The notes: generated from the sequence alone by a model not told the origin. DNA of 64,000 nucleotides from Corydoras sp. C115 (GCA_019802505.1 JAFMOC010000420.1:101001-165000); one strand, 5' to 3'; shown: positions 22,214 to 33,214, numbered from the stretch's first letter. Numbers and translations are program-made.

Positions 22214-24983
22214 TGGAGTTGCCCATGGTGAGAGGCGTCGGGCAGGTGTGGGCTTTCTCGTGGCCCCCCGGCTTGACGCGTGCATGTTGGGGTTTTCTCC
22301 GGTGGACGAGAGGGTAGCTTCCCTACGCCTTCGGGTTGGGGAACGGGTACTGACTGTTGTCTGCGCTTATGCGCCGAACGGCAGTTCAGAGTACCCAGCC
22401 TTCTTGGAGTCTGTGGGGGGGGTACTGGAAAGTGCTCCCCCTGGAGACTCTGTAGTCTTACTGGGGGACTTCAACGCTCACGTGGGCAATGACAGTGAAA
22501 CCTGGAGAGGTGTGATTGGGAGGAACGGCCTCTCTGATCTGAACCCGAGTGGTGTTCAGTTGTTGGACTTCTGTGCAAATCACAGTTTGTCCATCACAAA
22601 CACCATGTTCGAGCACAAGGGTGTCCATAAGTGCACATGGCGCCAGGATGCCCTAGGCCGCAGTTCAATGATCGACTTTGTAGTGGTGTCATTGGACTTG
22701 CGGCCATGTGTTTTGGACACTCGGGTGAAGAGAGGAGCTGAGCTGTCAACTGATCACCACCTGGTGGTGAGTTGGATCAGATGGCGGGGGAAGATGCCGG
22801 TCAGACCAGGCAGACCTAAACGTATAGTGAGGGTTTGCTGGGAACGTCTGGCAGAAGAACCCGTCAGACAGATGTTCAACTCTCACCTCCGTCAGAGCTT
22901 CAACCACATTCCGGGGGAGGTGGGGGACATTGAGCCTGAATGGGCCATGTTCCATTCCTCCATTGTTGAGGCGGCGGACAGGAGCTGTGGTCGAAAGGTA
23001 GTCGGTGCCTGTCGTGGCGGTAACCCTCGAACACGGTGGTGGTCACCCCGTTTAAGGGATGCCGTCAAGCTGAAGAAGGAGTCCTATCAGGCATGGTTGG
23101 CTTGTGGGACTCCAGAAGCAAATGACCGGTACCGACAGGCCAAGCGATTTGCGGCTTTGTGCGTCGTGGAGGCAAAAACCCGGGTGTGGGAGGAGTTCGG
23201 TGAGACTTTGGAAAGTGACTTTCGGTCGGCTCCTAGAAGATTCTGGCAAACTGTCAGGCGACTCAGGAGGGGAAAGCAGTGTGCCACCAACACAGTATAT
23301 AGTGGAGGGGGTGCACTGTTGACTTCGACTGGGGACGTCATTAGGCAGTGGAAGGAATATCTCAAGGACCTTCTCAATCCCACCAATATGCCCTCCGGAG
23401 AGGAAGCATAGTCAGAGGACACGGGGGGAGGCTTGTCCATCACTGTGGCTGAAGTCGCTAAGGTAGTCAGAGGGCTCCTTGGTGGCAGGGCTTCTGGGGT
23501 GGATGAGATCCGCCCGGAGTTCCTCAAAGCTCTGGATGTTGTGGGGCAGTCTTGGCTGACGCGCCTTTTCAACATTGCATGGTCATCGGGGGCAGTGCCT
23601 CTGGACTGGCAGACGGGGGTGGTGGTGCCTCTTTTTAAAAAGGGGGACCGGAGGGTGTGTTCCAATTACAGGGGAATTACACTCAGCCTCCCCGGCAAAG
23701 TCTATGCAGGGGTACAGGAGAAGAGAGTCCTACTGATAGTCGAACCTCGGATCCAGGAGGAGCAGTGTGGTTTTCGTCCTGGTCGTGGAACACTGGACCA
23801 GCTCTTCACTCTCTCCAGGATCCTCGAGAGTTCATGGGAGTTTGCCCAACCAGTCTACATGTGCTTTGTAGATCTGGAGAAGGCTTTCGACTGTGTCCCT
23901 CGGGGTATTCTGTGGGAGGTGCTTCGTGAGTATGGGGTACATGGCTCCTTACTACGGGCCATTCAGTCCCTGTATTTGCGGAGCAGGAGCTTGGTTCGCA
24001 TGGCCGACAGTAAGTCGGACTGGTTTCCAGTGAGGGTTGGACTCTGTCAGGGCTGTCCTTTGTCACCGGTTCTGTTCATAATTTACATGGACAGAATTTC
24101 TAGGCGCAGCCAGGGGATGGAGGGTGTCCGGTTTGGTGATCTGAGGATCACGTCGCTGCTGTTTGCAGACGATGTGGTCCTGTTAGCATCATCAGGCTGC
24201 GAACTTCAGCTCTTACTGGATCGGTTTGCAGCCGAGTGTGAAGCGGCCGGGATGAGAATCAGCACCTCCAAATCTGAGGCCATGGTTCTCAGCCGGAAAA
24301 GGGTAGAGAGTCCTCTCTGGGTCAGGGATCAGATCTTGCCTCAAGTGGAGGAGTTTAAGTATCTCGGGGTCTTGTTCACGAGTGATGGTAAGATGGAGCG
24401 TGAGATTGACAGACGGATCACCGCGGGGTCAGCAGTGATGCGGACCCTATACTGGTCTGTTGTGGTAAAGAAGGAGCTGAGCCACAAGGCAAGGCTCTCG
24501 ATTTACCAGTCGATCTACGTTCCGACCCTCACCTATGGTCATGAGCTTTGGGTAATGACCGAAAGAACAAGATTGCGAATACAAGCGGCCGAAATGGGTT
24601 TTCTCCGCAGGGTGGCAGGGCTCTCCCTTAGAGATAGGGTGAGAAGCTCGGTCATCTGGGAGAGACTCGGAGTGGAGCCGCTACTCCTCCGCATTGAAAG
24701 GAGCCAGTTGAGGTGGTTCGGGCATCTGGTAAGGATGCCTCCTGGGCGCCTTCCTAGGGAGGTGTTCAAGGCAAGTCCGGCTGGAAGGAGACCACGGGGA
24801 AGACCCAGGACACGCTGGAGGGATTATATCTCTCAGCTGGTCTGGGAACGCCTCGGGGTTCCCCCAGTCGAGCTGGTGGAGGTGGCTGGGGCGAGGAAGG
24901 TCTGGGTCTCCCTACTTCGGTTGCTGCCCCCGCGACCCGAACCCCGGACAAGCGGAAGATAATGGATGGATGGATGGATGGAA
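22214..24983 (+). mobile_element. Rex3-like RTE-clade LINE inserted in L1 ORF1
   Basis: Plus-strand element. The 5' end is truncated at about 22214 inside the endonuclease. It ends in ACAAGCGGAAGATAATGG followed by a short GATG-type repeat to 24983, the tail known for Rex3. L1 ORF1 sequence flanks it on both sides. ATGGAAT is present at both junctions and may be the target-site duplication, though it overlaps the tail. Confidence 0.85.
22230..24962 (+). pseudogene. Rex3/RTE endonuclease-reverse transcriptase, one stop codon
   Basis: One frame throughout, broken only by a TAG at 23409-23411. Residues before the stop form the APE endonuclease: VVCAYAPNG, LLGDFNAHVG, SMIDFVVVS and STDHHLVVS. 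After it, the RT has VVVPLFKKGDRR, SNYRGITLSLPGKVY, EEQCGFRPGRGTLDQ, FVDLEKAFDCVPR, LCQGCPLSPVLF and the catalytic LLFADDVVLL. It ends with the RTE C-terminal region (RWFGHLVRMP, RPRGRPRTRWRDY). No initiator ATG remains because of 5' truncation. The single stop and missing start are the only evident defects, so the copy is young. Confidence 0.92.
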
Positions 24984-25129
24984 TCCAGGACTTCGTTAAA
25001 ACTTTTCTCCAGGGACAGTGTGGATCCGCTTGATGCACGTTCTGAACGAGTGCGTTTGGAGGTTGGTGTGCTCATGTTTGTTGGATGTGTTTTTAACTTA
25101 CCCAACACGATGTTTTCAAAGCACTCGTC
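24984..25129 (-). pseudogene. L1 ORF1 5' segment between Rex3 and Gypsy inserts
   Basis: Minus strand reads from the probable ORF1 ATG at 25075 (MSTPTSKRTRSE) through SGSTLSLEKSFNEVLDS and stops at the Rex3 junction. It matches 55142-55240 in the sense L1. The preceding untranslated sequence contains GGTAAGTTAAAAACAC and is cut at 25129 by the Gypsy LTR. Confidence 0.85.
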
Positions 25130-25502
25130 TGTTATGGCCGGGCGGCCGATACGCGGTTGGATCCGCTACTCAGAGACCAGTCTGAAGCAGAGGGTACAAT
25201 GCAGAAACCGGGTTTATTGCAGATAGTAAGGTGTATGATAAGAGGCGGCGTGGATAACCGTTCGTTCAGCACGGCGGCGTGCCGTGGAGACAGAGCGCAC
25301 GTCCGGGGTCTGACGTCACGCTCGGGGACGCGTCCCAATCCGGGCGCCCTAGCGGTAGGCGGCTTGGTTCGGCTAGAGCGCTGCACACACAGAAAACACA
25401 ACAGACGAGAACGGGGCAAACACAACAGATGATCCAAAGAAGAGCAGACGAGACAAGGCGAGACCAGACATAAACAACACCACGTGACACAAAACCCCAA
25501 CA
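25130..25502 (-). repeat. Gypsy 1 3' LTR (shortened)
   Basis: 373 bp, TGTTATGG to CCCCAACA, against 556 bp for its partner. The missing block lies between GAGACAAGG and GAGACCAGACATAAAC, which meet directly here. On its right, TTACCCCCCCCTCAACGGG is the reverse complement of a polypurine tract, confirming minus orientation. Confidence 0.92.
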
Positions 25503-25513
25503 TTACCCCCCCC

Positions 25514-27919
25514 TCAACGGGTGCCTCCTGGCGCCCTAAAGGGCTTGTCGGGAAACCTTCTGTGAAAGTTTTGGATAAGGGATGGGTCAAGGATGGCTGA
25601 GCGGGGAACCCAGGAGCGCTCTTCGGGGCCATACCCTTCCCAATCCACCAGGAACTGTACCCCTCTGCCCCGGCGACTGGAGTCCAAGAGTCTGCGGACT
25701 GTAAATGCTGGCTGGCCGTCGATGAGGCGGGGGGCTGGTGCGTCATGGGGAATAGGGTTGAGAGGGGAGTGGGTGACCGGCTTGACTTGGGAGACATGGA
25801 AGGTGGGGTGGATGCGAATGTGGTGCGGAAGCTGGAGACGGATGGCTGCTGGGTTGATGATCTTGGAAATGGGGTAAGGGCTGATGAACCAGGGGGACAG
25901 TTTCTTGGACTCCGTCTTGAGGGGTATGTTCCTGGTAGAGAGCCAGACCAGCTGTCCGATCTTGTAGGCAGGGGCCTGGCGGCGGTGGCGGTTGGCAGAA
26001 CCGGTGGCTGTGACTTGAGCTTGGCGAAAGGCGATAAGGGTGTTCTTCCAGGTCCTGCAGCATCGACGGAGGTGTTGGGCCACGGAGGGGACGCTAATTT
26101 CCTGCTGTTCTTCTGGAAAGAGGGGGGGTTGGGGATTTTCCCGTGGCGGAGCTGCGCCTGGTGTTGATGCCGTATTCGGCCCAGGTTAGGTGGTCGCTCC
26201 AACGCTCCGGATGTCGTGCGCACACACAGCGTAAGGTGGTCTCCACTACTTGATTCGCCCTCTCAGCCTGGCCGTTGGCCGTAGGCCACCAAAATCGCCG
26301 TCGGAGTACCTCCTCCGTCCGGGCGGCCCCAGGGTGGCAAGCCCAGCGTGACTCGTGACCCCACTTGAGAACGGTGGTGCGAGCGGTGGTGGGTACGAAG
26401 GTCCGATCCCGTGGTCCGTCCCCCGGATCCGGGTCCTTCGCCAGCTCACGTTCGATGATGCGCCGCACCTCCCACGAGACACCTGCAATGAAGCATTTAG
26501 ATGGCAGAATGGTGTCGTGCGGCGCATTTACCTCTTCCTCCTCCTCCGGGAAGAGTTGGGAAAAGGCATCCGACTTTGTGTTGCGGATTACTGGTCGGTA
26601 GGCGAGGGTGAAGTTGAACCGACCAAAGAACAAGGCCCAATGTGCCTGGCGTGAGTTCAGCCTCTTGGCTGACTGAATGTAGGCCAAGTTCTTATGGTCG
26701 GTCCAGACCACGAATGGCTGCTCGGCTCCCTCTAGCCAATGGCGCCACTCCTCCAGCGCGAGCTTGACCCCCATGAGCTCGCGGTTCCCCACGTCATAAT
26801 TCTTCTCAGCCGCCGAGAGTTTCTTAGAGAAGAATGCGCAGGGGTGAAGGCGGCCGTCCGTAGACTTTTGGGAGAGGATGGCCCCGACTCCTGCGCCCGA
26901 CGCGTCGACCTCCACGACAAACTGTTTGGCGGGGTCCGGCTGTACCAAGACCGGAGCGGCCGTGAAGAGGTCTTTCAGGTGGTCCATAGCCTGCTGGGCC
27001 TCCGGGGTCCAGCGAAAGCGCTCTTTGGTGGATGTGAGCGCCGTCAGGGGTGCGGTGACGTTACTGTAACCCCTGACGAAGCGCCTGTAGAAGTTCACGA
27101 AGCCCAGAAACCGTTGGAGTTCTGTCCTGGACGTGGGGGACGGCCACTCTTTGATCGCCTGGATGGCGAGGCACTCCGTGACGTAGTTCTACATGGCCTC
27201 CCTCTCTGGACGAGACAGTGAATACAGCCGGCTGGACTGAAGAGGTGCACCAGGCAGGAGATCGATCGCGCAATCGTAGGATCTGTGGGGTGGAAGTTGA
27301 CAGGCTTTGTCCTTACTGAATACCTCGCCCAGGTCGTGGTACTCCGGGGGTACCTTGGAGAGGTCGACGGGAACCGTGCGATGGAGGTCCACCTGCGGGG
27401 GGGTACTGTCGCGTGGAGACAGGTGGAATGGCAAGCATCCCCCCAGGAGAGGATCCGAGAGTCCAGATGCGGGTTGTGGAGGTATAACCAGGGGTATCCC
27501 AGTATGACCGGTGTCCCAGGGGATTGGAACCCTGAGAACCGGATCTCCTCATGATGGTTCCCATCGATCCATAGCTGAACGGGGTCAGTGCGATGGGTGA
27601 TGGAGGACAGACGGTGTCCATCCAGGGCCACTGTGTGGAGGGGGGAGGCCAATGGAGATAGCGGGATTCCAGCTTGGCGGGCAAAGTCAACGTCTATTAG
27701 ATTCTCCTCTGCCCCAGAATCTATAAGAACGTTGACCGGCAGGTTTTTCTCCCGAAGTAGAAACGCCGCGGGGAGACTGAGCCTGTGGGCTTGGGGTCTT
27801 TGGACCGGACTCGACAGGGCCCCAAGTTCTACTGCCGAGTCGGATCTATTGGCCACACGGGACATGCCTTCACCTGGTGGTCTGTCTTCCCACAGTAAAA
27901 ACAGAGCCCTTGGTTCCAA
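25514..27919 (-). pseudogene. Gypsy 1 pol: protease, RNase H, broken integrase, chromodomain
   Basis: From the right: protease with VLIDSGAEENLIDVDF near 27730; a linker ending SLSRPEREAM at about 27190. There the RT fingers and palm (including the YLDD region) are deleted and the frame resumes at the RT end (FLGFVNFYRRF). RNase H follows (VEVDASGAGVGAIL, WTDHKNLAYI). The integrase zinc finger is cut at RRRFWWP and joined directly to NGQAERANQVV, removing two of the three catalytic acids. After a frameshift near 26090 the C-terminus reads to a chromodomain (FLVDWEGYGPEERSWVPRSAI) at about 25620-25560. The chromodomain places it with chromoviruses of the Sushi type. Confidence 0.9.
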
Positions 27920-28839
27920 CGGTTGCTACGAGTCTCTGGCGTGAGTGTGGTGCGTCCCAACTGCATGGGTTCGGGCTCCGCGGATTCCGTGGAAGGTGCG
28001 GCGAGGCGGTGCGCGACGGAATTCCCCTGATGAGCTGGTGGGATGGGTGGAATCCCGAAAAGGCGTTCTCGCCGGCGCTCGTTCATGCGCCCGTCCAGGC
28101 GGATAGCCAGGTCTATGAGCCCTTGGAGTGTGGCAGGCCTGTCACGGGTTGCCAGTTCATCCCGAACCCGATCGTGCAGAGCGTGACGGAAAACGCCGCG
28201 CAGCAAGCGCTCACACCAGCCCGACTCCGCGGCGAGCGTTTGGAATTCTACGACGAACTCTGCTACCGATCGGGTTCCCTGGCATACGGAGAGCAGACGG
28301 CTCACTACCTCTTCCGTGTGATCCGGACGGTCGAAAACAGGGCGAAAACGTTCTATAAACGTGGCATAGGAGGTGGCGAGGGGGGAGACGGTGCCCTGAG
28401 ACGCCTCCGCCCACTTCAGTGCTCGCCCGTGTAGCAGGCCGATAACGAAGGCGATCTTGTGGGCGTCGGTAGGGAAACATGAGGGGCAGATTCCATGATA
28501 CAATTAGCACTGGAAGATGAATCCTCTGCAGTTCTGCAGATTGCCATCGTAAGGTTCGGGCTGCACCGCAGCCCCGTCGGCGCGGGCTACTGACACGAGC
28601 GGCGGTTCAGGTACCTGGTGGTCGAGGCTCGGCGACGCGGGCATCCTCCGTGACCCAGACGTGGAGGAAGGCGCAGGCAGGGCGGCGAGCATTGACTGAA
28701 CCTGGAGCGCCAGACTGCTAACCATGTCCGCCAGTTCTCCCTGGCGGCTGTAGAGTGTGTCGAGACGGGAAGAAGTTTGTTCGGCGGATGGAGGTGGTGC
28801 TGGCTCCGCCCCAGAGGTGTGCCGCTCCGAGGGATCCAT
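27829..28839 (-). pseudogene. Gypsy 1 gag with one stop
   Basis: Begins at an ATG at 28839, 17 bases inside the 5' LTR edge, as MDPSERHTSGAE. It contains a leucine-rich N-terminal helix region, the capsid signature GLLHGRALKWAEAS and FRHALHDRVRDELATRDRP. It ends with one CCHC knuckle (CFYCGKTDHQVKAC). A TAA at 28504-28506 interrupts the capsid region at the position where the related element has a glutamate codon. Gag would form the particle; the knuckle binds RNA. Confidence 0.9.
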
Positions 28840-28855
28840 GTTGGCCAGATAGTGA

Positions 28856-29411
28856 TGTTATGGCCGGGCGGCCGATACGTGGTTGGATCCGCTACTCGGA
28901 GAGACCAGTCTGAAGCAGAGGGTACAATGCAGAAACCGGGTTTATTGCAGATAGTAAGGTGTATGATAAGAGGCGGCGTGGATAATCGTTCGTGCAGCGC
29001 GGCGGCGTGCCGTGGAGACAGAGCGCACGTCCGGGGTCTGACGTCACGCTCGGGGACGCGTCCCAATCCGGGCGCCCTAGCGGTAGGCGGCTTGGTTCGG
29101 CTGGAGCGCTGCACACACAGAAAACACAACAGACGAGAACGGGGCAAACACAACAGAGGATCCAAAGAAGAGCAGACGAGACAAGGTGAGGCGTGGCGGG
29201 GCAAGGCGAGGCGAGGTAGGGCAAGGCGTGATCGAGGCGTGGGGCTAGAAGAGTCTAGGCTTGAGATGAGCATGGGCACAAGACTATCTGGTGTGGGGGA
29301 ACGGGGGTGAGGTGCTTATATAGGGCGTGGTAATGGGAACACCAGGTGCGTGGAATTACGGGGGCGTGGAGACCAGACATAAACAACACCACGTGACACA
29401 AAACCCCAACA
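28856..29411 (-). repeat. Gypsy 1 5' LTR (full length)
   Basis: 556 bp from TGTTATGG to CCCCAACA. It holds a reversed polyadenylation signal (GGTTTATTGC), GC-rich CpG-containing stretches, short GGCGAGGC-type repeats at 29180-29230, a TATA (CTTATATAGG) near 29316 and the ACCAGGTG block also seen in other LTRs here. The primer site next to gag is not a recognisable tRNA match. Confidence 0.92.
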
Positions 29412-29535
29412 CTCGTCCACGTAACTCTCCAAACTGGCCAAGGTTTCCTCGTCCAGTTTGTTTTATTGAAAAGGAAGGTTAGTGTTCAATAGCATATTTT
29501 ATACTTTAGATTTATATGTATTTTATACTTTAGAC
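29412..29535 (-). other. L1 5' end beyond the Gypsy insert
   Basis: Resumes at CTCGTCCACG and reads through CTCGTCCAGTTTG, continuing the L1 leader, and ends in AT-rich sequence matching 54985-55035 of the sense L1. The L1 5' terminal ~150 bp present at 54839-54985 is missing, so this copy is 5' truncated or diverged. Confidence 0.7.
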
Positions 29536-29546
29536 CTGTTATGTAA

Positions 29547-29590
<44 letters not shown>
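29547..29590. repeat. (AAT)n microsatellite
   Basis: About 14 uninterrupted AAT units, adjacent to the L1 5' end. Confidence 0.95.
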
Positions 29591-29593
<3 letters not shown>

Positions 29594-29639
29594 CATGTGG
29601 CGGCATGGTGTCCTCAAGCTTACTGATTGAATGAACATC

Positions 29640-29795
29640 ATTTGGGTTAGCTGAAATGTATTAATACTGTACTGTATCATCTGCATAAAAGTGGAAACTT
29701 ATTCCATATTTACGAATAATTGAACCCTATGGAAGCATATATATGGCAAATAGGAGTGGTCCCAGAACTGACCTTTGTGGAACATCATATTTAAC
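29640..29795 (-). pseudogene. L2/CR1-type reverse transcriptase relic
   Basis: Minus strand reads VPQRSVLGPLLFAIYMLP and, across a stop, IIRKYGISFHFYADDT, the motif B to catalytic motif C segment of an L2-like RT. About 50 codons only; no ends identifiable. Confidence 0.7.
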
Positions 29796-29804
29796 TGTAG
29801 CAAG

Positions 29805-30065
29805 ATCAGAACAGAAACAAGGAAACTTACTGCAGCAGATGAAAGACACAACAAGCTTATTTCCCTTTCCCTTATTTATAAATTGGAGGATGTCCAGCCA
29901 TGCCATCACCTCAGAACTGGCAAAAACCAGTGGATCAGAAGTCTGTCCAGAAGTTGTCTTCTTGGAAGAGTTGCAGACAAAAAGCCATTCCTCCGACATG
30001 GAAACAAGACCAAGTAACTGAACTATGCACGAAACGCCGATGCGCTGATCAGAGAGATTGATTAG
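29805..30065 (+). pseudogene. Tc1-like transposase relic, DNA-binding half
   Basis: Reads in shifting frames as the helix-turn-helix/linker portion of a Tc1-like transposase: a LENWRMSSHAITSEL-like stretch, then LLGRVADKKPFLRHGNKTK, followed by a QLCTKRRCADQR-like stretch. It belongs to a different Tc1 subfamily from the 1003-2615 element. No terminal repeats or catalytic residues remain. It sits head to tail with the L2 relic. Confidence 0.6.
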
Positions 30066-30890
30066 CACACTTCAGCGAGTGACACCAGGCCATTGCGATA
30101 GTTTGAGTGTGATTTAAAATACTCTGTCATAAAGCCTGTTCCATTTGGGTCCATGGAATCTTTCACCCTGTGGCATATGATGTCACAGCTTATAAAGCTG
30201 CACACGCTATCAGATGGAGACAGATCAGGTGCGCCAAACAATATCCAAGATCAGCGCATCGCCTGTGGACTGTGACCGGAGTTTCTGGTTGGGATACACC
30301 TGAAGATGTTTAACCACAGTGATATTTTTCAATACATAAGTTGATGTAGGAATGCACAGTCTTGGTTTATAGTTCCAGGTCCAATATATTCTAATCTCTA
30401 AACAAAACATTCCTCAAAAAAACTGTAAAAAACAAAACTCAAAGTACTCAGGGGACATGCTTTTACAGTCCTTGTGACAGGTTGTATTCTCCCAATGCAT
30501 GTTGTGTATGAAGAAATCAATAGCATAGATAAATGATCTTACAGAACCAGATGTGGTAAGGAGGCTGTCCTATAGCCTTTTATGATGTCAATGTAGACTT
30601 TTTCCAACATGTTTGAGACCCGAGTTACATAGGGTGCTGAAAAAATAGGGGTGCTGAAAAAAATTGATTCGTCAAAGGATCGCGATTCCTAGTCCTGCTG
30701 ATTCTCAATCAATTCAAAATGCCCAAAAAATCAATTAAAAAAATATATTTTTACCGCTCCAACTCCCGATCGTACTGCATATCGCATTACTTATCCACTT
30801 GGCCACTGTACAGCAAGCTTGTTTACAGCAAACATTTAACATGATAGGCCCTAGTGTGGAAAAAACTCTTAAAAAACTCTTCTCTTTTCT
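30066..30890. other. No gene recognised
   Basis: No supported coding frame. At 30640-30745 a stretch rich in ATCGCGATTC- and AATCAATT-type words resembles the terminal region of an old hAT-like transposon, but no opposite end or 8-bp duplication is visible. Confidence 0.3.
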
Positions 30891-32602
30891 CTGGCTCTGT
30901 ACCCAACTGTTTAAAAATCTCTAAGCTACCATTTTTATCTAAAATTCTTAAGAATGTTGTAGGAAAACTAAATAGTTTTTAAGAGGAAAATGATCTTATT
31001 GATAATTTTAGTCTGGTTTTCGCAAATTACACTCCACAGAAACAGCATTATCTCCAGTGGCTTGTTGATGGCTGCTGATTCTGGTTGCTGTACTGTATTG
31101 GTCTTATTGGATTTAACTTCAGCTTTTGACACTGTGGATCACACTGTTATGATAAGTCGGTTGAGGTTTGTTTGGCATTTCTGGCTCGGTGTTAAACTGG
31201 GTTATATAATGTTAATCTGAAAGGTCTTTTATTGTTTTTATGAATCATGTTTTCTCGGTTCCCAGTTTGAATCCCCATCAGGGTGGAGTTTCCATGTTCT
31301 CCCCGTGTCTGCGTGGGTTTCCTCCGGGTTCTCCGGTTTCCTCCCACAGTCCAACAACATGGATCAAGTCAATTGAATTCTCAAAAATTACCCCAAATAG
31401 AGTGTGTCTGTGTGAGTGAGTGTGTGCCCAGCGATAGATTGGCGCCCTGTCCTGGGTGTATCTGCCCAGCGCCCGAGACGTTCTTCCCTGGATGGGCATG
31501 GGGAACCCCACCGCGACCCTAATAGAGGATAAAGCAGGAGATAATGAATGAATGAATGTTTACTCGGACATTGCACAAGTGTCTTGTGGGGTACCCCAAG
31601 GCTCAGTTTTGGGCCCAATCCTCTTTTTATTGTATTTATACCCTTTAGGAAATATATTAAAATGTTACAGTAATGTGTCTTATCATCTCTATGCAGATGA
31701 CATTCAATTGTACTGTTCTTTCAAAGGTTCAGAGATTTATAAACTGTCTGAATTTAGAAACTGCCTGTCAGAAATCAAAATGTGGCTGAACAACAATTAC
31801 CTGCAGATAAATGCAAACAAGACTAAGACTCTCATTCTTGCACCTGAGGATAAAATTCTGGGAATTAGGCAACACCTGACGTTTTTAACTCCTTCAGAAA
31901 TCTGGGTGTTGTCTTTGATAGTTCCTTAACTTTTGGCAGTCACTGTAAAACACTAGTCCATAACTGTTTTTATCATCTGAGAAATATTTCAAAGTTATGA
32001 TCTGTTGTGTCACAGAAGGAACTTGAGACGATTGTTCATGATTTTATTTCATCCCGTTTGGATTATTGTAAGTCTTTTTAGCTGTATAAATAAATCTTCT
32101 TTGACACGTTTGCGGTCTGTGCAAAATGCTGCAGCAAGGCTGATAACCAAGACACACAGAAGAGCACATATAACTCCAGTTCTGGCCTCTCTACTCCCTG
32201 TATATTTGAGGAGTCATTTTAAAATTCTGCTTTTAACTTACAGAGCACTTCATTTGGCACCTCTTGAATCCTCTTTGCCCATCCAGGTCTTTGAGGTCTT
32301 CAGACCAAAAGCTGCTGGTGGAACCTCATACCCACATCAAAACTCGGGGTGACCGATCATTTCTGGTGCTGGCCCCAAAGCTCTGGAATGCTCTCCCTCT
32401 ATCCCTGCGCTGCTTGGACTCTACTGACTTTTTTAAGAAATCTCTTAAGATGTTTTTATTAAGAGAGGATTTTAGTTAATCTTTGTTTATTAATCATTTT
32501 TATATTCTTTTTATATATTTATTTTCTGCACTATGTAAAGCACTTTGTGATTCTATATATGTGAAAGGTGCTATATAAATAAATTTTACTTACTTACTTA
32601 AT
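30891..32602 (+). mobile_element. L2-clade LINE, decayed, split by a SINE
   Basis: RT segments on the plus strand include LLMAADSGCC, VLLDLTSAFDTVDH, then (after the SINE) CGVPQGSVLGPILFLLYLYPLG, HLYADDIQLYCS, CLSEIKMWLNNNYLQINANKTK and VQNAAARLITKTHRRAHITPVL. It ends in GTAAAGCACTTTGTGATT and GGTGCTATATAAATAAA with a (TTAC)n tail at 32585-32602, the L2 3' terminus. Several frameshifts. It is 5' truncated. Confidence 0.85.
31256..31556 (+). mobile_element. tRNA-like SINE, 5' truncated, inside an L2
   Basis: Begins in the B-box region (GTTTGAATCCCCATC), carries the CCCCGTGTCTGCGTGGGTTTCC body and GATAGATTGGCGCCCTGTCC, and ends in ATGAATGAATGAATG. It interrupts the L2 RT between the FDTVDH and GVPQGS motifs, so it is younger than that L2. 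Confidence 0.85.
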
Positions 32603-33190
32603 ATGGTAGGAAGAGGCGGTCGGTGAGCATGCTGTCGTAGTCTGATGAGGACACCGGCCCTCTTGCCTCTTTTGCAGCGTCTCTGGTGCGTGCGTGACCG
32701 GGCGACACGGGTAACTGGGGCTTCACCAATTTTTGCAAACAAAGGATTAGCGTTATGGAACTCAAAGTCCGGTTTGCGATGAGTGATCGATGATCTGATT
32801 TCCAGAAGTGTTTGTCATAAACGATGATGCCAGTAACGTTTAGTGCAAAAAGGGTGAAAAATAAACACACAAACAACAAAAAATTGCACAAGCAGGTGGG
32901 AGCTCGCAACACGGCAGCCATTTTGACTAGTTGGAGTCCTCATTAATGATATCTTGAACTCCATTCCCACTAGTGGAAATGTTCATTGTAGATATCAAAA
33001 TTCAATTTCCACTAGTGTTACAACTAATGCGTTACAACTAATATGCAAATTAGGGCACATATCCGAAACCAATATGCAAAATGAGGTGAATGCCAACCAA
33101 TGGCAGTTTCGTGTTCTGACATGATATGCAAATTAGGCAGTGACACCAGATGACATCATCTTCCATCCACCGCTAATATTCATATGAAGG
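32603..33190. other. Unclassified repeat-like DNA
   Basis: No protein frame that I recognise. The stretch 32940-33030 contains CCACTAGTGG-type palindromes and two GATATC words, and 33040-33140 has ATGCAAATTAGG twice. This suggests an old non-autonomous transposon, but its ends cannot be fixed. Confidence 0.3.
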
Positions 33191-33214
33191 CGCCAAAAAA
33201 TGTCACTGGCTAAG

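Larger units (their letters stand above)
20258..22446. repeat. Tandem duplication of about 1.095 kb across the L1-Rex3 junction
   Basis: Unit 1 (20258-21352) and unit 2 (21354-22446) each start GAGAAAGGTGTATTAACAG and end CTCCCCCTGGAG. Each contains the L1 inter-ORF region, the 3' three-quarters of ORF1 (minus strand) and the first ~235 bp of the Rex3 insert (plus strand). Because the unit includes the insertion junction, duplication must post-date Rex3 insertion, unless it is an assembly error. Units differ at few sites. Confidence 0.92.
25130..29411 (-). mobile_element. Gypsy chromovirus 1, internally deleted, with LTRs and 6-bp TSD
   Basis: Two LTRs of the TGTT..AACA type bound an internal region of about 3.35 kb. 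CTCGTC occurs at 25124-25129 and again at 29412-29417, a six-base target duplication inside L1 ORF1. The element reads right to left (gag at the right). Compared with the related element at 38672-44027 its interior is about 1 kb shorter because the RT core and integrase core are deleted. It cannot transpose alone. Confidence 0.93.
11180..29535 (-). mobile_element. Antisense L1-clade LINE, split by nested insertions
   Basis: Read right to left: 5' end near 29535, ORF1, ORF2 (19959-16599), a long GC-rich 3'UTR and a poly(A) tail that appears as T(30) at 11180-11209. The element is interrupted by a Gypsy chromovirus (25130-29411), a Rex3/RTE element (22214-24983) and an L2 (13040-15830), and a 1.1-kb tandem duplication lies at 20258-22446. 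Sequence on both sides of each insert joins up against the second L1 at 54839-64000. It is inactive: both ORFs are broken. Confidence 0.85.

Noticed and set aside
24766..28434. Plus-strand open frames opposite Gypsy 1 and Rex3
   Set aside because: They mirror the coding strand of recognised RT, integrase and gag domains and show no independent motifs.
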